Source: Alloboseaceae bacterium BT-24-1 (GTDB lineage: Bacteria > Pseudomonadota > Alphaproteobacteria > Rhizobiales > Beijerinckiaceae). From it: a DNA stretch of 50,249 nucleotides. Each line of letters starts with the position of its first letter. The first letter of the stretch is position 1. Under the pieces are notes generated by a model. The model was not told the DNA's origin, searched no databases, and saw only the letters and a list, made by a program, of their open reading frames with translations. Below are positions 24,051 through 31,186 of this stretch, piece after piece. The position numbers and the translations under genes are program-made. Location: positions 1-50,249 of the forward strand of contig JAOYTL010000028.1 in NCBI GenBank assembly GCA_025846845.1. Reading direction: 5' to 3'.

Positions 24051-24848
24051 TCATTGTTCGCCCGCCCAGGGAATGAGGCGCGGGCCGAGCGCATCGACGA
24101 GATGGCGCAGGACGAGGCTGAGCACGGCGAGCACCGTCATCGCGGCGAAGACCGTGTCGGTCTGCATGCGGGCATTGGCCTGGACCATGATGAAGCCGAG
24201 CCCGGCGGAGGATCCGACCCATTCGCCGATCACGGCGCCGAGCGGCGCGAGCGGGGCCGCGACGCGCAGGCCGGTGAGGAGGGCGGGCATGGCGAGGGGC
24301 AGGCGGACATAACGCAGCGTCTGCCAATGCGTCGCCGAGGTCAGCGCGGTGGCGTCGATCAGCTCGGGGTCGGTCCGGCGCAGGCCATCGGCGAAGGCGG
24401 AGGCTACGGGAAAGAAGATGATGATCGTCGCCATGATCACCTTCGAGCCCATGCCGAAACCGAACCAGACGACCAGCAGCGGCGCGATGACGAAGACCGG
24501 GAAGGACTGCAGCACGAGCAGCACCGGCCAGAGCAGGCGGCCGAGGCGCGGCAGCGCCACGATGGCGAGCGCCGTCAGCGCGCCGAACGCTGAGCCGAGC
24601 ACGAAGCCGAGCGCCATCTCGGCGATGGTGGTCAGGCTGTGGCTGAAGAGAAAGCCGGGCTGGCGCTGGAAGGCGAGGGCGACGTCGAGCGGCGAGGGCA
24701 GGATGTAGCGCGGCGGCTGGAACAGAAAGACCGCTCCCTGCCAGACCAGAAGCAGGACGAGGATGGTGCGGAGCGCCGGGCCGAGCGCGACCATCACCGG
24801 CTCAGCACCGGGAGCCGAACTTCGCTCTGTCGCGTCCTGCGTCGTCAA
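24051..24848 (-). CDS. thiX: ThiX-like ABC transporter permease under TPP riboswitch control
   Basis: 265 residues if the TTG at 24848 is the start. I prefer it because it lies six bases after AAGG and behind the riboswitch; a start at the ATG 24792 is the alternative. Six membrane helices and the permease EAA loop (DGLRRTDPELIDATALTSAT, then LRYVRLPLAMPALLTGLR) identify a BPD_transp_1 inner-membrane subunit of the nitrate/sulfonate/taurine/HMP type. It would pass the thiamin pyrimidine across the membrane with ThiY. No ABC ATPase gene (ThiZ) is in the cluster, so the ATPase must be encoded elsewhere or shared. Regulation is by the riboswitch directly upstream. Confidence 0.85.
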   Translation of the reverse strand: MTTQDATERSSAPGAEPVMVALGPALRTILVLLLVWQGAVFLFQPPRYILPSPLDVALAFQRQPGFLFSHSLTTIAEMALGFVLGSAFGALTALAIVALPRLGRLLWPVLLVLQSFPVFVIAPLLVVWFGFGMGSKVIMATIIIFFPVASAFADGLRRTDPELIDATALTSATHWQTLRYVRLPLAMPALLTGLRVAAPLAPLGAVIGEWVGSSAGLGFIMVQANARMQTDTVFAAMTVLAVLSLVLRHLVDALGPRLIPWAGEQ

Positions 24849-24873
24849 GGTCCGCCTTTCCGGTGGAAGGCGG
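24849..24873 (-). promoter_or_regulatory. Ribosome-site-sequestering hairpin after the TPP riboswitch
   Basis: On the transcript strand, CCGCCTT (24873-24867) and AAGGCGG (24858-24852) make a perfect 7-bp stem with an 8-base loop, ending three bases before the TTG start. The stem includes the AAGG/GGCGG Shine-Dalgarno region. There is no T-tract behind it, which argues for translational rather than transcriptional control. Confidence 0.66.
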
Positions 24874-24899
24874 GCACGGGGATAAGCGCTGACGAGGCT

Positions 24900-24982
24900 G
24901 CCCCGAGCGACTCCCTCCGCCAGCATGATCTGGTTCAGGTTCGAAGGGTGCTTCTCAGCTCGCCTTGCGGCGAACGCCCCCG
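24900..24982 (-). ncRNA. TPP riboswitch (THI element)
   Basis: On the reverse strand the conserved blocks appear in order: GGGGGCG, then CTGAGA (in GAGCTGAGAAGC), ACCCTTCGAACCTGA, and finally CTGGCGGAGGGA. These are the pyrimidine-sensing and pyrophosphate-sensing helices of the thiamin-pyrophosphate aptamer. Spacing of about 80 bases is normal. It precedes thiX by about 50 bases, the place for an expression platform. Binding of TPP should lower expression of the uptake genes. Confidence 0.95.
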
Positions 24983-25050
24983 TCTCTCGATTGCGCTTGT
25001 GGCAGAAAGGCTTGCGCCTGTCACGCCTGCCTCAGGCCGCGGCGTACCGT

Positions 25051-25695
25051 TCAGGCTTCGTCATAGGCCGAGTCGAAGAACGCCTTCTCCAGCGCGACGG
25101 TACGCAGGAAAAAATCCCGGCTCGCCTCAGCCTCGCCTGGGCCGACGCGGTCGAGCTCGGCGCGCAGGAAGCCGACGAAGTCACGGAAGTCGGGGTTGTC
25201 GTGCAGCGTGATCCATTCGGCGTGGACGAAGTTCGCCGGCAGCGGCTGCGAGGCCTGCTGGGCCCAGTCGAGATAGAGCCATTCGGCCACGACCAGCACG
25301 GAGAGGGCGGCGGCGTAGGAGCGCGTCGCGGCGGCTTCGCGCATGATCGCCTTGAAGCCCGCAGTGGCCTTGCTGTCGGGCGGAGCGGTGCGGTCCTGCT
25401 CGCTGACGCCGAGCGCTTCGAAGGAGCGCAGGAAATAGGTGTTCTCCTCGCCGCTGACCATGCCGATGAAGCGGCCGAAGCGGATGCGGGCCTCGAAGCT
25501 GTCGGCGCCGGCGAGCGCGGCGCCCAGCAAGGTCAGGAAGCTGTCGAGGAAGCGGTGGTCCTGGATCAGGTAGCGGGCCATGACCGTGTCGGACACTGTT
25601 CCGTCCAGCAACTCGCGGACGAAGCGGTGGCCGACGGATTGCGACCAGGCCGGCTGGCTGGCCTGGCGGAGAGTCTCGGTGAATCGGGCGGTCAT
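25051..25695 (-). CDS. tenA: TenA-family thiaminase II / aminopyrimidine hydrolase
   Basis: 214 residues from the ATG at 25695. TenA pattern: HRFVRELLDGTVSDTVMARY, LIQDHRFLDSF (conserved YLxQD), GMVSGEENTYFLRSFEAL, then the Tyr/Trp region VVAEWLYLDWA and ITLHDNPDFRDFVGFL with a late catalytic-type Glu in EAEASRDFF. TenA cleaves aminomethyl-pyrimidine derivatives so that the pyrimidine can be rebuilt into thiamin. This variant lacks the Cys in the usual position as far as I can tell, placing it nearer the TenA_E type. It lies upstream of the riboswitch, so read-through into thiX-thiY would be riboswitch-controlled, while tenA itself would not. Confidence 0.86.
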   Translation of the reverse strand: MTARFTETLRQASQPAWSQSVGHRFVRELLDGTVSDTVMARYLIQDHRFLDSFLTLLGAALAGADSFEARIRFGRFIGMVSGEENTYFLRSFEALGVSEQDRTAPPDSKATAGFKAIMREAAATRSYAAALSVLVVAEWLYLDWAQQASQPLPANFVHAEWITLHDNPDFRDFVGFLRAELDRVGPGEAEASRDFFLRTVALEKAFFDSAYDEA

Positions 25696-25760
25696 GAGGT
25701 CGAGGCCTTTCGCTGATGGGCCTCTCCCTAGCAGCATTGCTCTGCAAAAACAGGTCCGCG

Positions 25761-25928
25761 GAAACCCCTCCCCCTTGTGGGGAGGGGCAGGGGTGGGGGG
25801 CGCAAAGCCGAAACGATCGGCGGGATCTGATAGTGCCGTCGCTGCTGCCAACCCCCGTTTTCTGAAGGCGATCGCCAGGCGGCACCACCCCCATCCCCAA
25901 CCCTTCCCCACAAGGGGGAAGGGAGGCG
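25761..25928. repeat. Type A palindromic repeat pair
   Basis: The left unit CCCCTCCCCCTTGTGGGGAG plus GGGGTGGGGGGCGCAAAGCC is nearly identical to the one at 5120. The right unit has CCCTTCCCCACAAGGGGGAA. It ends two bases before the stop codon of the next gene at 25931, so the hairpin forms at its transcript end. Confidence 0.88.
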
Positions 25929-25930
25929 CT

Positions 25931-27103
25931 TCACTTCGTCAGCCGCCCCGCCACCAGCTTCGCCAGCTCCCCGACGCGGGCCTTCGCCTGATCGTGCAAG
26001 GCCTGATCACGCTCGCCGCCGGAGACACGGACGTCGACCGTGGCCAGCCCTTTCCGGATATGGATGCGGTTCATGATGTCGAGCGCCGCCTCGTCGCCCA
26101 GCCCTTCGACCGGCGTCTTTGCCTCGGAGACCTTGATCGCGCTCTGGAACCAGCGCTTCGAGAGCTCCTCGCTGGCGGCGACGTTGCGGACGCTGACCTG
26201 GATCTGGTTGAGCTCGACCGTGCGCTTGCCGTCCTTCTCGACCGTGCGCCTGGCGTCGAACTGGCAGCCGATCGGGTTCGGCAGCGCCTCCTGCCGGTTT
26301 TCCCGGCTCTCGTGGGTGATCTTGCCCATCAGCTTGCGCGGATCGCTCACGGTCATCTCGGGGAACGCCGCCTTGACCTCGGCCGGCGTCAGCAGGGCGC
26401 AGGCGTCGGGCCATTGCTCGGCGGGGGCGACGGAGGAGGGGCGGGTGTCCTGCGGGATCGTCACGGCGCTGTTCGCGGCAACTTTGGTCGCCGCATCGAC
26501 CATGCCGGTGCCGCCCTGCCAGCGTGCCGCCGCCTGCTTGGCCAGTGCGAGCGCGTTCGGCGGTGTCTGCTCGGAATAGAGATCGAGCGAGACGGCGTAG
26601 ATCAGGTCGTCCTTGCGGGCGCGGATGACCACGCTCGACGTGTTCGTCTCCTGGAAGGCCTCGTCGCCGATGCCGGTGAGCGGTTCGAGCTTGAGCGTGA
26701 GCCTGGGATCGCTCGCGACCTTCTCGCGCGTCGCCTTGATCGAGGCGAAGGCCTGCGCCGGGGTCTCGCGGCCCCTGGCGACGCCGTCCCAGCGGATCAC
26801 CGTGACCGAGGCGAAGCGGGCATGATCCATCTTCGAGGTCGGACTCGGCAGCTTGATCGAATACATGCAGCTCTCGGCATATTGCGGGCCGCGATAGATC
26901 GGGCTCAGCGTCGGGCCCTTGGCGGTGATCGGGCGGCCGGGGAAGAGCGCCTCCAGATCGGCTTGCGGCAACAGGCGGCAGGCGTCGGGAGCCTTGCTCG
27001 CTGCAGCTGGCTCGGGAGCTGCCGTCGTCGTTGCGGTCTGGGCGAGGGCGGGTGCGGCGAGAATCAGCAGCAGCGGCGTCACGAATGCGGAACGGGCGAG
27101 CAT
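25931..27103 (-). CDS. Secreted protein with two copies of a DUF3558-like domain
   Basis: 390 residues. The signal peptide ends in PALAQ near residue 22. Two domains of about 170 residues repeat the same plan: ACRLLPQADLEALFPGRPI (from about 41) and ACALLTPAEVKAAFPEMTV (from about 220). In each copy a later Cys lies in a CMYSI or GCQFD context and there is a GIGDEAF/GLGDEAA block. This Cys and GDEA pattern fits DUF3558-type lipoprotein-like periplasmic proteins of unknown function. The duplication is internal and in one frame. The gene is monocistronic with a type A repeat behind its stop. A start further upstream is less likely because the signal peptide begins at this ATG. Confidence 0.78.
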   Translation of the reverse strand: MLARSAFVTPLLLILAAPALAQTATTTAAPEPAAASKAPDACRLLPQADLEALFPGRPITAKGPTLSPIYRGPQYAESCMYSIKLPSPTSKMDHARFASVTVIRWDGVARGRETPAQAFASIKATREKVASDPRLTLKLEPLTGIGDEAFQETNTSSVVIRARKDDLIYAVSLDLYSEQTPPNALALAKQAAARWQGGTGMVDAATKVAANSAVTIPQDTRPSSVAPAEQWPDACALLTPAEVKAAFPEMTVSDPRKLMGKITHESRENRQEALPNPIGCQFDARRTVEKDGKRTVELNQIQVSVRNVAASEELSKRWFQSAIKVSEAKTPVEGLGDEAALDIMNRIHIRKGLATVDVRVSGGERDQALHDQAKARVGELAKLVAGRLTK

Positions 27104-27253
27104 CGCGTCGGTTCTCCAGGGACAGGCGCGCCGCTGTCGATCGCGGCGCGGTTCGGGGAGGGTCAAGCTAGGCGCGATGGTGGCGCGATCGTGGCGCTGC
27201 TGGAGGCCCCGATGGAGAATGCTGACAGAGGCTGTCAGCCAGAGTGGCGTTAA

Positions 27254-27273
27254 TACAGACCAATCAGTATGTA
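27254..27273. promoter_or_regulatory. Imperfect 20-bp palindrome, possible TetR-type operator
   Basis: TACAGACCAATCAGTATGTA reads nearly the same on both strands: TACAnAC and GTnTGTA are exact, the centre is not. It lies 13 bases before the GST start, where a repressor would block the promoter or initiation. TetR-family repressors use sites of this shape. No regulator gene is adjacent. Confidence 0.45.
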
Positions 27274-27285
27274 CGGGAGGAGGCG

Positions 27286-27918
27286 ATGATGAAGCTCTAT
27301 GGTTTCGGGCCGACACGGACCTTGCGCGCCCTATGGGGTCTGAAGGAGCTCGGCGTGCCGTTCGACTACATCCACGTCGATCTGCTCGGCGGCGAAGCGC
27401 AGACACCGGAATTCCTGAAGCTCAACCCGGCCGGCAAGCTGCCGGTTCTGGTCGACGGCGACAACGTCCTGCCGGAATCGGCGGCGATCATCCTCTATCT
27501 GGCCGAGAAATTCCCGGAAAAGCGCCTGCTGCCTGATGATCTCGACGAGCGGGCGCAGGCCTATCGCTGGATCCTGTTCGCGATGACCGAGTTGGAGCAG
27601 CCGCTCTGGCGCATCACCAAGCACAGCTTCCTCTATCCCGAGGAAAAGCGGCTGCCGCAGGACATCGTGCTCGCCGGCGAGGAGTTCCGGCGCATGGCGG
27701 CCGTGCTGGAGGCCCATATGGACGGGCGCGAGTTCATCGTCGGCGACCGAATGGGCGCGGCCGATTGCGTCACCGCCTATCTGATGGACTGGGCTAATGA
27801 AGACGGGCTGCTCGATGGCTTCCCGCGGCTCCAACGCTATCTCGAACGCACGTATGCGCGCCCTGCGGCACCACAGCGGATCGCGGATGCCTTCGCCAGC
27901 GTGCAGCCGGCGACATAG
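27286..27918 (+). CDS. Glutathione S-transferase
   Basis: 210 residues; the ATG at 27286 or the next ATG at 27289 follows GGGAGGAGG. The N-terminal thioredoxin-like half starts MMKLYGFGPTRTLRALW and has the cis-Pro and gamma-glutamyl binding block NPAGKLPVLVDGDNVLPESA. The helical C-terminal half runs from about residue 85 (AYRWILFAMTEL, MDWANEDGLLDGFP). The SR/RT positions after GPT suggest a bacterial theta/beta-like class. It would conjugate glutathione to electrophiles; the natural substrate is unknown. A palindrome before the start suggests repressor control. Confidence 0.86.
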   Translation: MMKLYGFGPTRTLRALWGLKELGVPFDYIHVDLLGGEAQTPEFLKLNPAGKLPVLVDGDNVLPESAAIILYLAEKFPEKRLLPDDLDERAQAYRWILFAMTELEQPLWRITKHSFLYPEEKRLPQDIVLAGEEFRRMAAVLEAHMDGREFIVGDRMGAADCVTAYLMDWANEDGLLDGFPRLQRYLERTYARPAAPQRIADAFASVQPAT

Positions 27919-27932
27919 CAGAGGCAGGCCGG

Positions 27933-28334
27933 TCAGTCCGGGCGGCGCGCCGTGGCAAGGGCGACGGTGCGCTTCGGCCAGAGCCGTTCGCACAGAGCCA
28001 CGACGGCAAGCCCGGTCACGCCGCCCATGATCTTGACCAACGCATCCAGCGCGCGGGCATGCCGGCTCGCCTCGAAATGCTGGGCGAGCTCGAGCCCGGC
28101 GGCGCCGGCGACGATGCACAGGAGAATCACGCCCTTGCGCGCCGGATAGGCGGTGGCGAGGGCCGCGGCGGCGACCAGATAGGCGACGAAACGCTCAATC
28201 TGCGGTCCGAGATGCGCGATATGCGGGCGGGCACCGATCGGGGACAGGGTCGCGACGATGACGACGGCGACGGCGCCCCAGCCGATCAGGGCTGCGCAGC
28301 GGCGCAAGGAAAGCTCGAGCCCGAAGAGCCGCAT
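27933..28334 (-). CDS. VanZ-like small membrane protein
   Basis: 133 residues from the ATG at 28334. Four hydrophobic segments are visible, with LSPIGARPHIAHLGPQIERF and GAAGLELAQHFEASRHA between them. The Glu-rich ELAQ and the RHARALDALVKIMGG block are typical of the VanZ-like family. VanZ itself gives low-level teicoplanin resistance; chromosomal homologues have no known role. The open frame continues upstream through tRNA-Asn, which cannot be coding. The gene ends 15 bp from the GST stop in a tail-to-tail arrangement. Confidence 0.72.
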   Translation of the reverse strand: MRLFGLELSLRRCAALIGWGAVAVVIVATLSPIGARPHIAHLGPQIERFVAYLVAAAALATAYPARKGVILLCIVAGAAGLELAQHFEASRHARALDALVKIMGGVTGLAVVALCERLWPKRTVALATARRPD

Positions 28335-28380
28335 CGCCGTCTGTCGCGCCTCCTGCTGCACCAATCCATCCGCGGCTAGC

Positions 28381-28413
28381 AAAAAAGGGCCCAAGCGGTT
28401 GTCGCTCAAGCCC
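28381..28413 (-). terminator. Rho-independent terminator of tRNA-Asn
   Basis: On the reverse strand GGGCTTGAGC, a 7-base loop, and GCTTGGGCCC form a 10-bp stem (several G-U pairs), followed by TTTTTT. It lies 10 bases after the CCA end of tRNA-Asn. Confidence 0.85.
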
Positions 28414-28423
28414 TCGAAAATGC

Positions 28424-28498
28424 TGGCTCCCGGAGCAGGATTCGAACCTGCGACCAATCGATTAACAGTCGATTGCTCTACCGCTGAGCTATCCGGGA
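28424..28498 (-). tRNA. tRNA-Asn (anticodon GUU)
   Basis: On the reverse strand the acceptor arms TCCCGGA and TCCGGGA pair, with G73 and encoded CCA. The D-arm has TAGCTCAGCGGTAGAGCA. The anticodon stem ATCGA/TCGAT holds CTGTTAA with anticodon GTT. The T-arm GCAGG-TTCGAAT-CCTGC is canonical. A terminator follows it. Confidence 0.96.
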
Positions 28499-28688
28499 TC
28501 GGTGGGCGGCGTATAGCGGCGGCGCCCACCGGGTGCAAGCCTTTTGCTGGCATCAGGCATGAGAAAATCGTGGGCGCCCGGTCTGCCCCAGCGTCAATTC
28601 ACATTGCCGAGAGAGTTTCGGTTGCGGCGCGCTGCGGCATGTGGTTATACGCCCGCCGAGGAGCGCGCTTCGGGCAGCGCTCCAGGAT

Positions 28689-28762
28689 GGCCTCGTGGCG
28701 GAGTGGTTACGCAGAGGACTGCAAATCCTTGCACCCCGGTTCGATTCCGGGCGAGGCCTCCA
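28689..28762 (+). tRNA. tRNA-Cys (anticodon GCA)
   Basis: Acceptor arms GGCCTCG and CGAGGCC pair, with U73, the discriminator base expected for cysteine, and encoded CCA. The anticodon stem AGGAC/ATCCT-like arm holds TGCAA with anticodon GCA. The T-arm is CCCGG-TTCGATT-CCGGG. It lies 190 bp from tRNA-Asn and on the opposite strand. Confidence 0.95.
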
Positions 28763-28801
28763 AACTCCATCGCGGCGACGATAGATGCGCTGCGTTGCTT
28801 C

Positions 28802-29308
28802 TCAGACCCCGTAAACAAGATAGAGTACCGTCAGCGCCCCGCCTGAGAGCAGGCTGAGCTTGCCTGCACGGCTGCGCAGGAAGGCCCCAACCGCGCGGGC
28901 GAGCGCTGCCAGAACCAAGGCTACGGCGATCAGCGAGGCGACAGCGAGCGCGGTGAAGGTGATGACCTTCCAGGCCGGCGCGCCGCCGGCGATCAGCAGC
29001 CAGTCCACCACGATACAGAACACCAGCAGTTTCAGTGCGGCGTACCGGCGTTCGGCGGTGGTCGGCTGCCTGCGCACCGCAGTCCGTACCCGGCGCCTCG
29101 ATGGGCCGGTTGGGGCAGGGGAGCCGCTGGTGGGCCGGTATGCGGGCACCCGATCAGGGATCGCCTGGATGTCCCTGGTCCAGCTCTGGGAGATGCGCGC
29201 CTGATCGCGGACGATCTGCTCCTGCGCCTGGTTCAGGTCGTGAAAGAAGCGGTCCTGCCGGTTGATTTCCGGCGTCTTGTACGGATCTTCGCCAGCCGGA
29301 TACCACAT
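28802..29308 (-). CDS. Membrane protein of unknown function with a polar N-terminal domain
   Basis: 168 residues from the ATG at 29308. Residues 1-85 are polar and positively charged (NRQDRFFHDLNQAQEQIVRD, then SRRRVRTAVRRQ). Residues about 90-165 hold three membrane helices (LKLLVFCIVVDWLLIAGGA, ITFTALAVASLIAVALVLAA, LLSGGALTVLYLVYG). The topology would put the polar part in the cytoplasm. No domain is recognised. The following gene on this strand is the 103-residue membrane protein, about 100 bp upstream in transcription direction. Confidence 0.68.
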   Translation of the reverse strand: MWYPAGEDPYKTPEINRQDRFFHDLNQAQEQIVRDQARISQSWTRDIQAIPDRVPAYRPTSGSPAPTGPSRRRVRTAVRRQPTTAERRYAALKLLVFCIVVDWLLIAGGAPAWKVITFTALAVASLIAVALVLAALARAVGAFLRSRAGKLSLLSGGALTVLYLVYGV

Positions 29309-29414
29309 CTCGACCCCGTCGTTCGGCTTCCGTCGCCAATCCCTGATATCGGTCGTCTGGGAGAAGCTTGCGGGCCGCAGAGGCGGTTTCGACCGCGTCG
29401 GCGTTGGCGACGAA

Positions 29415-29726
29415 TCAGCTCGAGCGCCTGCGCCTGAAGCGTTCCAGCAAGCCGAGGCACCAGGTTGCGAAGCGGGCCATTGGCCGCTGCAGCAGCGGTA
29501 TGTCTGCGGCGAGCAGCATCAGGCCCAGCGGAAGCATCCAGGCGCCGAGGATCGGCAGGAACGAGAACACCCCGCCGACGATGAGGGCGAGGCCCGCCGG
29601 GATCCTGATCAGGCGCGAATCCCGGTGGCGGAGCCAGCGCATCGCCCTGGCGAATCGGGGCGGGAGCTCGGCCTCGATTCGCTTGAAGGCGGCCCTCAGT
29701 TCCAGTCTTCCTGATGGAAAGCGCAT
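29415..29726 (-). CDS. Small membrane protein of unknown function
   Basis: 103 residues. After a basic amphipathic start (ELRAAFKRIEAELPPRFARA) two membrane segments follow: LIRIPAGLALIVGGVFSFLP and GAWMLPLGLMLLAADIPLLQ, then a short basic tail (RRRRSS). Such proteins are frequent in this bacterial order by my recollection and are annotated only as hypothetical. The start at 29726 overlaps nothing on the other strand that is coding. Confidence 0.68.
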   Translation of the reverse strand: MRFPSGRLELRAAFKRIEAELPPRFARAMRWLRHRDSRLIRIPAGLALIVGGVFSFLPILGAWMLPLGLMLLAADIPLLQRPMARFATWCLGLLERFRRRRSS

Positions 29727-29905
29727 TTCGCCTCAACCGTTGCGACCCCGCAGAAACGCGCAGCTTGCCCGATCGTTCTCGCGCAGCGGAAATATCCGTC
29801 GCGCGGAGTGGCGGTGTCCGGCTCGACAAGTCGACGATGGATGTGGCGAGAGCGGGGCTGATCTCCGCAATGTGCAAGGCCGAGTGGCCGGCAAGGGGGG
29901 ATGAC

Positions 29906-31006
29906 ATGAGCTGGAAGGACCTGGTCCGCAGCCTGCGCGACAAGGTATTGGGCGGGCGGGCTACGCCGGATCCCGCCGAGGAACTCACCCAATACGAAAT
30001 CCTGCTGAAGGCGTACGGGATCGCCTCGATCTTCCTGCATGACGAAATCCCGCGTCTCTACGAAGAACGGGACGCGATGCGCCGGGCCTGGCAGGCGCGC
30101 GACTTTTCCGCTTATCGCGCGGCCTTCGAGGCGGCGCTGGCGGAGGGCGATCTCGCCGAGAACGGCAAGCCGCGCTACGCGCTGGTGAAGGACTGGTTCC
30201 TCGAAGAGTTCATGGCGATTCCCGACAGCGATGATGCCGGACCGCGGCACGAAGCACTGCTCGACAGCTTCGCTGCCTATTTTCGGCGTGAGCCTTCATC
30301 GTTTTCGGCCGCGACCTATGCCGATGCGCTCCGGGTGACGGCCTATGCCTGGCGCGGCACGGCCTGCGCGGCCGACGTCAACCTGGATCAGGCCGAGCAG
30401 TTCGATAAATTCCTGCGGCGGGCGGACGCGGTGCTGGACAGCCAGCCCGGTCCGGACGACTTCGCCTGGCGCGCCAGCGATTTCCGGCGCGGGGCCGAGA
30501 CCGGGTCGTTCAGCGAGTACCAGCGCCGGTTCGAGGCCGCCTGGGCGCTCGACCGCTACAATATCGACCTGTGCCGCAACTTCGCCCGGATGATCATGCC
30601 GCGCTGGCTCGGGCGCGATGCACATGATCTCGAAGTCTTCGCCCGGCGTGCCGCCGACCTGACCAAGGACCGCTTCGGCTACGGCTTCTACGCCCTGATC
30701 CAGGCGGCCAACACCGAGGTCGGCGAGCACGAGCTCGAGGACACGCTCTGCGATCCCGTCCTGGTCAAGCAGGGCTTCGAGGACCTCGTCGCCCGCTTCC
30801 CGACGCCGAGCAACTTCAACCTCTATGCCGACATGCTGGAGTGGATGAACGACACCGAGGCACTGGCCGACCTGCTCGACACCCGCTTCCGCGCCATCGT
30901 GCCCGAGATCTGGTACGGTGACACCCTCGACGACAAGTTCGTCTACGCCTTCGAGACATTGCTCGAAGCCGACGAGGTCCTCAAGGTGCGCCGGCGGCCG
31001 GCCTGA
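29906..31006 (+). CDS. 366-residue hypothetical protein, all-helical
   Basis: The start at ATG 29906 follows GGGGGG. The frame upstream is not protein-like. The protein has no signal peptide or membrane segment. It is rich in aromatic and charged residues and predicted helices (YEILLKAYGIASIFLHDEIP, FRRGAETGSFSEYQRRFEAA, ADMLEWMNDTEALADLLDTR). The spacing of Trp/Tyr in the middle part (RVTAYAWRGTACAADVNLDQ) recalls the DUF4034/Sel1-neighbour type of helical repeat proteins, but this is a weak resemblance. It is the first of two plus-strand genes of unknown role here. Confidence 0.65.
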   Translation: MSWKDLVRSLRDKVLGGRATPDPAEELTQYEILLKAYGIASIFLHDEIPRLYEERDAMRRAWQARDFSAYRAAFEAALAEGDLAENGKPRYALVKDWFLEEFMAIPDSDDAGPRHEALLDSFAAYFRREPSSFSAATYADALRVTAYAWRGTACAADVNLDQAEQFDKFLRRADAVLDSQPGPDDFAWRASDFRRGAETGSFSEYQRRFEAAWALDRYNIDLCRNFARMIMPRWLGRDAHDLEVFARRAADLTKDRFGYGFYALIQAANTEVGEHELEDTLCDPVLVKQGFEDLVARFPTPSNFNLYADMLEWMNDTEALADLLDTRFRAIVPEIWYGDTLDDKFVYAFETLLEADEVLKVRRRPA

Positions 31007-31186
31007 GCGAGGGGAGCGAAGCCTTGCCGCGTAACCCTTGGGGACGGTTTCGGGCGAGGCCCCACCTCCATTCTCATCCGCTGGTTTTGCTTTCGCGCTG
31101 CACGTCATGCGTGCATGATTCGTTGGCATTGCGCCGCGCCGCGCTGTAGCATTCGCCTGGCTCTCGTTGAGCGCAGGGGGCGCGCC

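Noticed and set aside
24849..24926. Start of the thiX permease at an ATG inside the TPP riboswitch
   Set aside because: The ATG belongs to the aptamer (CAGATCATGCTGG), so the protein must start behind the aptamer.
27933..28553. 206-residue open frame that extends the VanZ-like gene upstream
   Set aside because: It runs through tRNA-Asn and its terminator; the first 70 residues are a translated tRNA. The real start is the ATG at 28334.
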